A stretch of DNA of 64,000 bases, taken from assembly GCF_001544475.1 (NCBI RefSeq), contig NZ_FCNW02000005.1, positions 1-64,000 on the forward strand, given 5' to 3'. How positions within the stretch are numbered: position 1 is the stretch's first letter; the number at the start of each line of letters is the position of its first letter. Below the pieces are notes generated by a model. That model searched no databases. It saw only the letters and a list, made by a program, of their open reading frames with translations, and was not told the origin of the DNA. This document shows, piece after piece, positions 42,974 to 51,990 of the stretch. The position numbers were made by a program, and so were the translations under genes. This DNA is from Caballeronia humi. Lineage in GTDB: Bacteria > Pseudomonadota > Gammaproteobacteria > Burkholderiales > Burkholderiaceae.

Positions 42974-45303
42974 CACATCCGGCATACGTTGCCGGGCCAC
43001 GCATCGTCGGGCAGGCGGCTGCCGTCGCTCGCGGGGTCGCTCGTCGTCTGGACGACCGGCGTCGCGGGCCTCGCCAGGCCGGTGGGGAGCGCAAGCGCCG
43101 TGCGACCGGAATCGTCTGCTGTTTCGGCGGCGACGGTTTGCACCGCGTTGATGACGGCGGGCGCGGTCAGCACGGCCGGCGCGGTCGCGATCGGTGTTGC
43201 AGGCACTTCGGGTGCCTCGGGCGAAATCGGCGGGACGGGTGGAACGGGTGGAACGGGTGGAACAGTTGGGACAGGCGGCACGGGTTGCGCCGTCCCCGCG
43301 ACGCGCAGCGTGCCGCCCGACGTGACGACGCGATACCCCGCGGGCAAGGCAGACCCCGGCGTCACGGTGATCGTATAGATGCCGGGCGCCGCGTCCGGCC
43401 CCGTGCCGGCGCTCGTCACGGTGAACGTGAACGGCTCGTGCGTCGTGGGGCTGTCGGTAAATGCGTTGCCGTAGGTTGCGCCCGTATAGCGCAGGCTCAA
43501 CGACACGTCCTGGGGCCCGAGCACGCGCGTCATGCCGACGGTCTTCGCGATGTCCGGACTCACGGTCAGTTCGGCCTGTTGCTGCACCGCGAAAACGAAG
43601 CGGTTGCCGCTCGCCGCAGCCGGCACGCCGCTCCCGCTCGACGGCGCCACGCCCCACAACGCGAGGTTACCGCTTTGCAGGCCGCCGAAGGTGTCGGCGT
43701 CGGGGTTGCTCGAAAAGACGAGCCAGCGTCCATTTGGCGTCGAAATCGCGTTCGGGCCGATGAGGTTGACGAAGCCCGCGTCGGCCACGAGCGTCACCGC
43801 GGTGCCCGTCGCCGTGCTGACGATCGGCGGGTCTAGCGTAATCGTCGGCGCGTGCAAGGTGACCGGGCCGGAAGCCGTGATGCCCGAAACGGTCCCGACC
43901 GCACCCACCGTGAGCGGCACGCTGTCGACGAGCGTGACCGACCCCGCGTTCGCTGCGACGATACCAATGCGGTTCGATGCATTGTCGAGGCGATACTGGC
44001 CCCGGCTGCCGTCGAGCGCGACGCCTGCCGCCGCGATCGGGGCGGTCTGCGTCACCGTCGAACGGGTGCCGAACAGCACGACGCCGCCAGGCGCGCTGAC
44101 CGGCGCGTTCACGCGGATGCCGTCGCCCGCGATAAGCACGAGCGCGTTCGACGTGTTCCACGTGACGGCATCGTTGATCGAGATCGTGCCGGGGTTGATT
44201 GCGGCCGGATCGGCCGAGCCGATCGCGACGTTCGTCGTGCCAAGCGCGCGCGAAAGCGCGGCGCCGGTGACGTCGGCGCGGCCTTGGCCGTTGCCGACGT
44301 TGACATCGCGCGCGGCGATCAGCCAGACGCCGGTCGTGCCCTGCGGCGCCGCCGTCGAGAGAACCGCGTCGGGTGCGATTTTCACGCGCGAACCCGATGT
44401 TTCGATGATGCCGCCGTCGCCGCCGTTCGGCGCCGATGCATCGAGCACGCCGCCGACGAGCGCCGTGCCGCAATCCGCGACGAGCCGGATCACGCCGTTC
44501 TGGCTGACCGCGCTGTGCGCGACGATCACGCCGCTGTTGTTGACGACGCCCGCGAGCAGCGCGTCCCGGCCCTTCGCGGCGAGCAGCGCTTGCCCGCCGT
44601 CCGCTTCGATCAGGCCGCGATTGGACGCGAGCGCATCGAGCACGCCCTGCTCGACGGAGAGCCCGACCATCTGATGATCGCCGAGCGTCACCGTGACGCG
44701 GCTTCCGGCTGCGATTGCCGCGTAGCCGCCGGGCGTTCTGATCGAGCCGTCGTTGACGGCGCGCCGTCCGATCAGCGCGACGTATCCGCCCGGCGCGGCG
44801 GCGATCGCGCCCTGGTTGACGACGGCGCCGCCGTCGCCGTCCTTGTGGAACGCGTAGCGCCCGTGCAGGAAATCGCGGTTCGAGATCTGAAGCGTCGACG
44901 CGATCAACCCGCCGACATTGACCGTTGATCCCGCGCCGAACAGCACGCCGCGCGGATTGACGATGAACACCTGCCCGTTGGCGTCGAGCCGGCCGAGCAG
45001 CGCGGACGGATTCTGTCCGGTGACGCGATTCAAGGCGATCGACTGCGCGCCCGGCTGGTTGAACGTAATCGATTCGTTGGGACGCGTGTCAAACGAATTC
45101 CAGTTGATCACGAGCCGGCTGGAGTTCTGCTGCACTGCCGTATTCGACCCGCTCGCCGAAATCGATGCGGAACCGGCGACGACTTGCCCCCCGCCCGGCG
45201 CGGCGATCGCGCATGTGCTGGAAGCGCAGAGAGCGGTGATCAAGGCCAGGCGTACCCGGCCGATGCCGCGCGGCGCGCGGCATGCAGCGACTGTGCCCGT
45301 CAT
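42973..45303 (-). CDS. TpsA-type two-partner secreted exoprotein
   Basis: 776-aa filamentous haemagglutinin-type protein, short for the family. A signal peptide ends near CAIAAPGG. The TPS domain (~40-290) includes NWNSFDTRPNESITFNQPG and NPRGVLFG (116-123), a variant of the NPNGI export motif. A beta-helix follows, then an MBG-like domain (~560-670, with AVQQQAELTVSPDIAKTVGM and YTITVTPGSALPAGYRV). Next comes a VPP-repeat linker encoded by 9-bp tandem repeats, and a tail ending GNVCRM with a terminal-region Cys. It heads the operon with its exporter, FecR protein, SulP transporter and cyclase. Confidence 0.92.
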   Translation of the reverse strand: MTGTVAACRAPRGIGRVRLALITALCASSTCAIAAPGGGQVVAGSASISASGSNTAVQQNSSRLVINWNSFDTRPNESITFNQPGAQSIALNRVTGQNPSALLGRLDANGQVFIVNPRGVLFGAGSTVNVGGLIASTLQISNRDFLHGRYAFHKDGDGGAVVNQGAIAAAPGGYVALIGRRAVNDGSIRTPGGYAAIAAGSRVTVTLGDHQMVGLSVEQGVLDALASNRGLIEADGGQALLAAKGRDALLAGVVNNSGVIVAHSAVSQNGVIRLVADCGTALVGGVLDASAPNGGDGGIIETSGSRVKIAPDAVLSTAAPQGTTGVWLIAARDVNVGNGQGRADVTGAALSRALGTTNVAIGSADPAAINPGTISINDAVTWNTSNALVLIAGDGIRVNAPVSAPGGVVLFGTRSTVTQTAPIAAAGVALDGSRGQYRLDNASNRIGIVAANAGSVTLVDSVPLTVGAVGTVSGITASGPVTLHAPTITLDPPIVSTATGTAVTLVADAGFVNLIGPNAISTPNGRWLVFSSNPDADTFGGLQSGNLALWGVAPSSGSGVPAAASGNRFVFAVQQQAELTVSPDIAKTVGMTRVLGPQDVSLSLRYTGATYGNAFTDSPTTHEPFTFTVTSAGTGPDAAPGIYTITVTPGSALPAGYRVVTSGGTLRVAGTAQPVPPVPTVPPVPPVPPVPPISPEAPEVPATPIATAPAVLTAPAVINAVQTVAAETADDSGRTALALPTGLARPATPVVQTTSDPASDGSRLPDDAWPGNVCRM
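43232..43285 (-). repeat. six 9-bp tandem repeats coding a Val-Pro-Pro linker
   Basis: Units of consensus GGAACGGGT (plus strand) run in six near-copies (43232, 43241, 43250, 43259, 43268, 43277), encoding a PVPPVPTVPPVPPVPPVPP-type linker in TpsA on the minus strand. The third to sixth units vary by one to three bases. Copy-number change would alter linker length without shifting frame. Confidence 0.8.
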
Positions 45304-45485
45304 GGTTCGGATCCCGTGACAGTTCGTTCTATTGTTGCGGGGTTGCTTGATGCGTCATGCGCGGCGAACGCGGAGGCGTGACGACGCAGCGAATCCATTG
45401 ATCAGTGTAGTGAACCAGCGACCGCTTTTAAATGCGTTTTCTGTAAATGCGTGCGGTGCGATTCGTCTGCGGATTGCCGCGTACT

Positions 45486-46262
45486 TCAGCTTTGATAGCG
45501 AGAATCGTCGGGTTTGAAGCGGCATCCCAGCCGGTAGCGCGACCCGGGATGCACGAAACGCGCGAACGTCACCGCGACGCTGCCCGTCCATGTGCGGCGC
45601 ACGAGCGTGAGGCAGGGCTCGTGCGGCGCGATTTCGAGCAGATCGGCTTCGGAGCGCGTAGGCAGGCACGCATCGACGACGTGCTCGATTTCGTGCGCGG
45701 GCACCGTCGCCGAGAGATATTCCGAAGGCCGCACCGACCTGAAATCCTGGTCGAGAAACGCCGGCGCGACGGCCGGATTCACATAGCGATCCTCCAGACG
45801 GACCGGCACGCCGTTCTCGCGATGCACGCAGATCAGATGAAACACCGATGAACTCGGCGGCAGGCTCAGCGCATTCGATACCGCGGGCGGCGCGCTCTCG
45901 CGCTGCACGAGAAGTGTCTCGTAGGTGTATTCATGGCCGCGCGCGCGAATCTCGTCGCCGATGTGCGCGATCATCAGAAGCGTTGACTGCGGCTTCGCCT
46001 CGGCGACGAACGTGCCGACGCCCGACAGGCGCGTGATCCAGCCTTCGCCCGTCAGTTCGCGCAGCGCGCGGTTGATCGTCATGCGCGAGACACCGAGCGA
46101 TTCGACGAGACTCAACTCCGACGGAATGCGATCGCCCGGCTGCCACGTGCCCGCTTCGATCTTGCCGCGGATGTAGGTCTTGACCTGCGCATAGCGCGCG
46201 AGCGGGGCTTCAGGTTCGGTAAGAGAGGCTTCCGGAGGTGGTGCGTGCATCGTTCCCGACAT
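45486..46262 (-). CDS. GntR-family regulator, HutC subfamily
   Basis: 258-aa regulator. The N-terminal GntR winged helix spans ~18-88 (RIPSELSLVESLGVSRMTINRALREL). The C-terminal UTRA ligand domain of the HutC type follows (ESAPPAVSNALSLPPSSSVFHLICVHRENGVPVRLEDRYVNP). AGGAG stands before 46262. HutC proper represses histidine utilisation, but no hut genes are present here; this one is the last gene of an amino-acid ABC transporter operon and is more likely its local regulator. Sites at 49439-49449 and 49545-49555 fit a HutC-type dyad. Confidence 0.88.
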   Translation of the reverse strand: MSGTMHAPPPEASLTEPEAPLARYAQVKTYIRGKIEAGTWQPGDRIPSELSLVESLGVSRMTINRALRELTGEGWITRLSGVGTFVAEAKPQSTLLMIAHIGDEIRARGHEYTYETLLVQRESAPPAVSNALSLPPSSSVFHLICVHRENGVPVRLEDRYVNPAVAPAFLDQDFRSVRPSEYLSATVPAHEIEHVVDACLPTRSEADLLEIAPHEPCLTLVRRTWTGSVAVTFARFVHPGSRYRLGCRFKPDDSRYQS

Positions 46263-46312
46263 GGCGCCTTCTCCTCAGTCAAGCGTTGCACGCACGATGC
46301 GCGTCATCTTGC

Positions 46313-47182
46313 TCACAGCGGCGTCCCTTCGCTGCCGCGCGTCCAGAACGCGTTGCGGTCGAAGTAGTTCTGCAGGAACTGGCGCAGGCGTGGATGCTCC
46401 GCGTCGTGAAAGACTTCGCGCGGACGGCCCTGCACGGCGATGCGTCCCTGATCGATGAACATGACCTTGTCGGCGACTTGCGCGGCGAAGCCCATCTCGT
46501 GCGTGACGACGGCCATCGTCATGCCGTCGCGCGCGAGCTGCTTCATCACCTGCAGCACCTCGCCGACGAGTTCGGGATCAAGCGCGGACGTCGGCTCGTC
46601 GAAGAGCATGATGTGCGGCTCCATCGCGAGCGCGCGTGCAATCGCGACGCGCTGTTGCTGCCCGCCCGAGAGCTTCGCGGGATACGCATCGCCCTTGTGG
46701 GCAAGGCCGACGGTGTCGAGCATTGCGTTGGCGCGCTGCTTCGCCTGCGCGCGTGACAAGCGGCGCACGCGCAGGAGCGCTTCCATTACGTTTTCGAGCG
46801 CGGTCATGTGTGGCCACAGATTGAACTGCTGGAACACCATGCCGATGTTGCGCCGCACGCGATTGATCTCGCCCTGCGACGCGCGCACGCGCCGGCCATT
46901 GCGCTCGCCATAGCCGAGCAGTTCCCCTTCGATGCGCACTTCGCCTTCGTCGTAGGTTTCGAGCGCGGCGAGGCAGCGCAGGAGCGTGCTCTTGCCCGAC
47001 CCCGACGGACCGATGATACATACGACTTCCGAACGCCCGATGTCGAGATCGACGCCGCGCAGCACTTCCACTTCACCGAAGCGCTTGCCGAGGTTGCGCA
47101 CTTCGATCAGCGGCGCGGGAGGCGGCACTTCGAACACGGCGGGCTCGGAAGTGGAGGCGGGGAGATCGATCATGACGGTCAT
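46313..47182 (-). CDS. polar amino acid ABC transporter ATP-binding protein
   Basis: 289-aa ATPase of the GlnQ/HisP type. Walker [10 protein letters not shown], signature LSGGQQQR, Walker [15 protein letters not shown], and the switch His in VVTHEMGFA. It couples to the two permeases just upstream in the operon. An alternative ATG three codons in (47173) is possible. It lies 18 bp after the second permease. Confidence 0.95.
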   Translation of the reverse strand: MTVMIDLPASTSEPAVFEVPPPAPLIEVRNLGKRFGEVEVLRGVDLDIGRSEVVCIIGPSGSGKSTLLRCLAALETYDEGEVRIEGELLGYGERNGRRVRASQGEINRVRRNIGMVFQQFNLWPHMTALENVMEALLRVRRLSRAQAKQRANAMLDTVGLAHKGDAYPAKLSGGQQQRVAIARALAMEPHIMLFDEPTSALDPELVGEVLQVMKQLARDGMTMAVVTHEMGFAAQVADKVMFIDQGRIAVQGRPREVFHDAEHPRLRQFLQNYFDRNAFWTRGSEGTPL

Positions 47183-47200
47183 CGGTATCTATCCATCAAA

Positions 47201-47863
47201 TCAGGCCATGAAGCGCGTGAGCCGCGCCTCGGCCCAGAGGCCCGCGCGCGACGCGAGTTCGACGAGCAGCAGATAGCAGACGCATAGCGCGAGCAGCGTT
47301 TCGACGAAGGCGAACGTCGCCGAACCGATGCCCGTCATCACGAACGTGAGCTCGGGAACGGTCACGATGGAGAGCACCGCCGTCTCCTTGCTGAGCACGA
47401 TGATCAGGTTGACGAGCGCGGGCACGATCAGCACGAACATCTGCGGAATCTGGATGCGCACGACGGCCTGCCAGCGCGACATGCCAAGACATGACGCCGC
47501 TTCCAGATGCCCCGGCGGCACCGATCGAAAGCCCGAACGGAACGCTTCGGCGAAATACGCGCTGCCATAGAGGCCGAGGCCGAGCACGCCCGCTGTCAAC
47601 GGTTCGAGCGTGATGCCGAACGACGGCCCGCCGTAGTACAGCAAAAAGAGCTGCACGAGAAACGGCGTGCCGCGAAAGAGTTCGATGTATGCGCGCAGCA
47701 GGCCGCGTACCCATCGGCCGCATACGAGTTGAAGGAGCGCAATGACGAAACCGATCGCGAGCCCGAGCACGACGCCCGCGATCCAGGTGCCGAGCGTCGT
47801 CGCGAGTCCGGCGCCGATCGCGGGCAGATTGTGCGTGATGACGGACGGATCGAATTGCTGCAT
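47201..47863 (-). CDS. polar amino acid ABC transporter permease
   Basis: 220-aa membrane permease of the HisM/GlnP type with five predicted helices. The EAA loop is recognisable: AEAFRSGFRSVPPGHLEAASCLGMSRWQAVVRIQIPQ. It forms a heterodimeric channel with the permease encoded just upstream (9 bp gap). Confidence 0.93.
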   Translation of the reverse strand: MQQFDPSVITHNLPAIGAGLATTLGTWIAGVVLGLAIGFVIALLQLVCGRWVRGLLRAYIELFRGTPFLVQLFLLYYGGPSFGITLEPLTAGVLGLGLYGSAYFAEAFRSGFRSVPPGHLEAASCLGMSRWQAVVRIQIPQMFVLIVPALVNLIIVLSKETAVLSIVTVPELTFVMTGIGSATFAFVETLLALCVCYLLLVELASRAGLWAEARLTRFMA

Positions 47864-47872
47864 GACGTGGCC

Positions 47873-48523
47873 TCAGGCGTGCTGCAACCGGACTTCGGCG
47901 GCATGCGCGACGAGCGAGAGCGCGCCGCAGATCACGAAGTAGATGATGCCCGCGGCGACATACGCTTCGAGCGGCCGATAGGTGCTCGCGGCGATGTTCT
48001 GAGCGGTGCGCGTGATCTCCGCGATGCCGACCACCGAGATCAGCGACGACGCCTTGATGAGCAGCACCATCTCGTTGACGAGCGATGGCAGCGTCAGCTT
48101 GAACGCTTGCGGGACGAGGACGCGGCGCAGGGTATCGAAGGGCGCGAGGCCGAGCATGCGCGCCGCTTCGATTTGTCCCGGCGCGATGCTGAGGAACCCG
48201 CCGCGCAAGATTTCCGCGATGTACGACGCGGAGCAAAGCGACACCGCGCTGATCGCCGCGACGAGCGGCGGCACGTTGATGCCCGCGAACGGCAGCAGGT
48301 AATAGACGAGCAGCAGTTGCACGAGCATCGGCACGCCGCGAAAGAAGAACACGTACGCGCCGCCCGCCATGCGCCACGCGCGATGCGGCGAGAGCCGCGC
48401 CGAGCACACGCCGATCGCCACGAAGAAGCCGATCACGAGCCCGGCGAGCGAGATGCCGATCGTCGCGACCGCCGCCTGCAACAGCAGCGGAATGCCTTGC
48501 AGGAAGACGGTCGCGCTGAACAT
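47873..48523 (-). CDS. polar amino acid ABC transporter permease
   Basis: 216-aa HisQ/GlnP-type permease. The EAA loop reads AEILRGGFLSIAPGQIEAARMLGLAPFDTLRRVLVPQ. Second gene of the operon, 25 bp after the binding-protein stop. Together with the next permease it forms the membrane channel. Confidence 0.93.
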   Translation of the reverse strand: MFSATVFLQGIPLLLQAAVATIGISLAGLVIGFFVAIGVCSARLSPHRAWRMAGGAYVFFFRGVPMLVQLLLVYYLLPFAGINVPPLVAAISAVSLCSASYIAEILRGGFLSIAPGQIEAARMLGLAPFDTLRRVLVPQAFKLTLPSLVNEMVLLIKASSLISVVGIAEITRTAQNIAASTYRPLEAYVAAGIIYFVICGALSLVAHAAEVRLQHA

Positions 48524-48548
48524 AAGTGCTTTTAGCCTGCCGTTTGAA

Positions 48549-49376
48549 TCAGTAGTTCGGCGCGGGCAGCGTCGCGGGGACTTCCATCGCTACGCCGAAC
48601 CATTTCTTCTGCAGCGTCGCGAGGCGGCCGTCTTTGCTGAGTTTAAGGAGCGCGTTGTTGAAGGCATCAGCGAGCGGCTTGCTGTCCGCGTCCTTGCGCA
48701 GGCAGTACGCGAAATACACTTTCGCGCCGAACGGCGGCTGCACGACGGCGAACGTCTCGGGCCGCTGCTTCGCGACGTACGCGATGTTGGTCATCGAATT
48801 GGCGACCGCGACGATGCGGCCCGCCGCGAGATCCGCGTAGGCCTGGTTGTTGTCGACGTATTCGCGGATTTCCGGCGGTTTCGGCAAGGTGGCCGCGTAG
48901 GTCTTGAGTTGATCGAGCTGCGCGGAGCCCTTGCCGCCGCCGACCGTCTTGCCCGCTACATCGGACGATTGCTTGAGGCTGGAATCGTTGGCGCGCTTGA
49001 GGAAGGCGTCGGTGGCATCGGCGACGGGGAGCGTGTAGGTGTAGCGCTCCATGCGCGCCTTCGTGACCGTGATCGGGCCGCCGACCATGTCGAACTTGCC
49101 GGCTTCGAGACCGGGCAGCACGCTCGGCCACGGCAGGTCGATGAAGCGCACCTTTACGCCCATCTCCTTGCCGATTTCGGCGAAGAGGTCCTTGTTGAAG
49201 CCCGCTTGCTGGCCGTTCTCGAGGAAGTCGAACGGGGCGAACTGCATCTCCGTGCCGACTACTAGTTCGCCCGCTTTCTTGACCTTCGCGAGTTGATCTT
49301 CGGCGTGGGCGCACACGCTCGCGGCGCACAGTGCCAGCATCAGCACACCACTTTTCCAGCCTGCAAGGATTTTCAT
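48549..49376 (-). CDS. polar amino acid ABC transporter substrate-binding protein
   Basis: 275-aa periplasmic binding protein (SBP_bac_3 type). A Sec signal ends near CAHAED. The family signature GELVVGTEMQFAPFDFLENGQQAGFNKDLFAEIGKEMG follows. The start at 49376 has GGAGA upstream. First gene of the operon, facing the oxygenase gene across a 226-bp gap with two inverted GTATATACCGC sites. The ligand is an amino acid or opine-like compound, not identified. Confidence 0.93.
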   Translation of the reverse strand: MKILAGWKSGVLMLALCAASVCAHAEDQLAKVKKAGELVVGTEMQFAPFDFLENGQQAGFNKDLFAEIGKEMGVKVRFIDLPWPSVLPGLEAGKFDMVGGPITVTKARMERYTYTLPVADATDAFLKRANDSSLKQSSDVAGKTVGGGKGSAQLDQLKTYAATLPKPPEIREYVDNNQAYADLAAGRIVAVANSMTNIAYVAKQRPETFAVVQPPFGAKVYFAYCLRKDADSKPLADAFNNALLKLSKDGRLATLQKKWFGVAMEVPATLPAPNY

Positions 49377-49438
49377 CAGTGAGTCTCCGGAGGTGCCAAG
49401 CGGGTTTTTTTCGTCGAATCGTGTGAGGTTGCGAGGCA

Positions 49439-49555
49439 GTATATACCGCGAAATTTCAGCGGCCAAAAAGAAAAAACGGGTGGGAAACCCTTAGGTGAAG
49501 CGCTGTTTTTTTGCGCTGCACCGCAACTTGCACCCCACGATTTGGCGGTATATAC
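49439..49555. promoter_or_regulatory. inverted pair of GTATATACCGC sites, probable HutC/GntR operators
   Basis: GTATATACCGC (49439-49449) and its exact reverse complement GCGGTATATAC (49545-49555) lie in the 226-bp gap between the binding-protein gene and the oxygenase gene. Each contains the dyad GTATATAC, close to GntR/HutC-type operators. One site faces each divergent transcript. Confidence 0.7.
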
Positions 49556-49602
49556 AACCGGTGACGCGCCCTGTATCTCTGTCATTCACGAGGACCCCGC
49601 CG

Positions 49603-50592
49603 ATGCCGTCCCCCGCAACCATCCCTCTCATCGATTTCGCCGGCGTCCGCACAGGCGACCCTGCCGCGCTCGAACGCGTAGGCCGCGAGATTCGCGAAGC
49701 CTGCAGCAGGATCGGCTTCTTCTACATCGTGAATCACGGCGTGCCGCAAGCCGTGATCGATGCAGCCGAAGCAGCCGCCCGCAAGTTCTTCGCGTTCCCT
49801 GTCGATACCAAACGGCGCGCAGCGGTCAATCACCGGCATCGCGGCTTCAACTCGCTCGGCGACGCGACGATGTATCAGGCGAAGCGCCCCGACTATAAGG
49901 AGTTCTTCAGCATCGGCCTCGAACTGCCGGAGGACGATCCCGATGTGCAAGCGGGCCAGGCGTTGCGCGGCCCGAACAATTGGCCGGACTTCATGCCCGA
50001 ACTGCAGCCCGCGCTCTACGGCTATTACGAAGCCATCGGCGAATGTGGCAGCCATCTGCTGCGCGCGGTCGCGAAGAGTCTCGGCATCGACGAGGATTTT
50101 TTCGCGTCGCGCTACACGAAGCGCATGCAGCGCACGCAAATGGTCTATTACCCGCCGCAGCCGCCGCAATCCGATGCCGATCAGTTCGGCGTCGCCCCGC
50201 ATACCGACTACGGCTGCATCACGCTGCTGTGGCAGGACCAGGTCGGCGGCCTGCAAGTGCGCGAGATCGCGAATGACACGTGGATCGACGCGCCGCCGAT
50301 TCCCGGCAGCTTCGTCGTGAACGTCGGCGATTTGCTCGCGCGCTGGACCAACGATCGCTTTCGGTCGACGCTGCATCGCGTGATCAATTCGTCGGGCCGC
50401 GAGCGCTATTCGATCGCGACGTTCTACGATCCGACTTACGGTGCAACCGTCGATCCGGCCGATCTCGGTACGCCAGCCGCCGATGTGCATCACGCGCCGG
50501 TCGCGGCGGGCGACTACATCCTCGGGCGCATCAACGATTCGATGGGTTATCGGAAGAAACGCGCGGCCGAGCAGCAAGGATCGGCGGCATGA
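49603..50592 (+). CDS. 2-oxoglutarate/Fe(II)-dependent oxygenase, isopenicillin N synthase family
   Basis: 329-aa cytoplasmic oxygenase. The iron triad is His200, Asp202 (HTDYG) and His258 (STLHRV), with the 2-oxoglutarate-binding RYS at 268-270. The N-terminal IPLIDFAGV and GFFYIVNHGVP blocks are typical of the plant-like/IPNS family. The start at 49603 has GAGGA upstream. It overlaps the FAD-linked dehydrogenase by ATGA and is divergent from the amino-acid transporter. Hydroxylation or oxidative cleavage of the imported amino acid is the likely reaction; the substrate is unknown. Confidence 0.9.
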   Translation: MPSPATIPLIDFAGVRTGDPAALERVGREIREACSRIGFFYIVNHGVPQAVIDAAEAAARKFFAFPVDTKRRAAVNHRHRGFNSLGDATMYQAKRPDYKEFFSIGLELPEDDPDVQAGQALRGPNNWPDFMPELQPALYGYYEAIGECGSHLLRAVAKSLGIDEDFFASRYTKRMQRTQMVYYPPQPPQSDADQFGVAPHTDYGCITLLWQDQVGGLQVREIANDTWIDAPPIPGSFVVNVGDLLARWTNDRFRSTLHRVINSSGRERYSIATFYDPTYGATVDPADLGTPAADVHHAPVAAGDYILGRINDSMGYRKKRAAEQQGSAA

Positions 50593-51980
50593 GCGCGCCT
50601 TTGCAAGCGACGATTGCTGCGCTGCGCGAAGCATTGGGCGACGATCGCGTTCGCGTCGGCGACGAGATCGGCGAGCGCTCGATGACCGACTGGACCCGCC
50701 ACGCGCCCGCGCGCGCGGCCGCGCTTCTCGTGCCGCGCTCGACGCAGGAAGTCTCGCGCGCGCTCGCGATCTGCCACGAGGCGCATCAGCCCGTCGTTCC
50801 GCAAGGCGGCATGACGGGGCTCGCGGGCGGCGCGATTGCAAGCGCGACGGACATCGCGCTCTCGCTGGAAAAGCTCGCGGGCATCGAGGAAATCGACACG
50901 GCCTCGGCCACGATGACCGTGCTCGCCGGCACCACGCTGCAGGCCGCGCAGGAAGCAGCCGAAGCGGCGGGCTTCGAACTCGCGCTCGATCTCGGCGCGC
51001 GCGGCTCGTGCCAGATCGGCGGCAATCTCGCGACGAATGCGGGCGGCAATCGCGTGATCCAGTCGGGCACGGCGCGAGAACAAGTGCTTGGAATCGAAGC
51101 GGTGCTCGCGAACGGCGCTGTGCTCAGTTCGATGAACAAGATGATCAAGAACAACACGGGCTACGACCTGAAGCAGCTTTTCATCGGCTCGGAGGGCACG
51201 CTCGGCGTCATCACGCGCGCGGTGTTGCGCTTGCATCCGCCGCGCGCTTCTCGGCATACGGCGCTCGTCGCGGTCGATGGATACGACGCCGCCGTCGCGC
51301 TGCTGCGCAAGCTCTCGGCGCGCTTCGGCAACGACATCGGCGCTTTCGAAATCATGTGGCCGGACTTCTTCGACTTCGGCGTGTCGCTCACGCCATCGGC
51401 GCGTTCGCCGTTCGAGGCGGAGCATCCGCTCTACGCGCTGATCGAGCACGCGGGCTTCGATGCAAGCGACACGGGCGAGCGCTTCGCAACTTTCCTCGCC
51501 GATGCATTCGATGCAAACGCTGTGCGAGACGCGATCGTCGCGCAGTCGGTGAGCGATGCGCGCGCGCTATGGCGCATCCGCGAATGCACGGCCGAGTTTC
51601 CGGCGCGGCTCGATCCAGTCAATTTCGACGTGAGCCTGCCGATCGGATCGATAGGGCGCTTCGTCGATGAGTGCCGCGCCGCGCTCGATGCGCGCTGGCC
51701 GTCGAACCGCACGTACTACTTCGGCCACATCGGCGATTCGAATCTGCACGTCACCGTCGATGGACACTCGGTGCCCCGCGTCTCGCATCACGACGTTTAT
51801 GCGTTCGTGTACGACCTTATCGTGCCGTATCACGGATCGGTGTCGGCGGAGCATGGCATCGGCTTGCTCAAGCGCGAGTTCCTGCCGCTCTCGCGCTCGC
51901 CCGAAGAAATCGCCGCGATGACCGCGATCAAGCGCGCGCTCGATCCGCACGGCATCCTCAATCCAGGCAAGCTGATCTGA
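50589..51980 (+). CDS. FAD-linked 2-hydroxyacid dehydrogenase (GlcD/D-2-hydroxyglutarate dehydrogenase-like)
   Basis: 463-aa flavoprotein. The PCMH FAD-binding domain has VVPQGGMTGLAGGA and GARGSCQIGGNLATNAGG, with IKNNTGYDLKQLFIGSEGTLGVIT. The C-terminal domain ends YYFGHIGDSNLHV and VSAEHGIGLLKREF, with the metal/substrate His residues. Homologues oxidise D-2-hydroxyglutarate, D-lactate or glycolate. It overlaps the oxygenase gene by ATGA, so the two probably act one after the other on products of the imported compound. Confidence 0.9.
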   Translation: MSAPLQATIAALREALGDDRVRVGDEIGERSMTDWTRHAPARAAALLVPRSTQEVSRALAICHEAHQPVVPQGGMTGLAGGAIASATDIALSLEKLAGIEEIDTASATMTVLAGTTLQAAQEAAEAAGFELALDLGARGSCQIGGNLATNAGGNRVIQSGTAREQVLGIEAVLANGAVLSSMNKMIKNNTGYDLKQLFIGSEGTLGVITRAVLRLHPPRASRHTALVAVDGYDAAVALLRKLSARFGNDIGAFEIMWPDFFDFGVSLTPSARSPFEAEHPLYALIEHAGFDASDTGERFATFLADAFDANAVRDAIVAQSVSDARALWRIRECTAEFPARLDPVNFDVSLPIGSIGRFVDECRAALDARWPSNRTYYFGHIGDSNLHVTVDGHSVPRVSHHDVYAFVYDLIVPYHGSVSAEHGIGLLKREFLPLSRSPEEIAAMTAIKRALDPHGILNPGKLI

Positions 51981-51990
51981 GCATGCAGCG

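Noticed and set aside
45486..46262. Naming the GntR gene hutC and assigning histidine utilisation
   Set aside because: No histidine-degradation genes are present; the neighbours are an amino-acid importer and an oxygenase, so only subfamily is stated.
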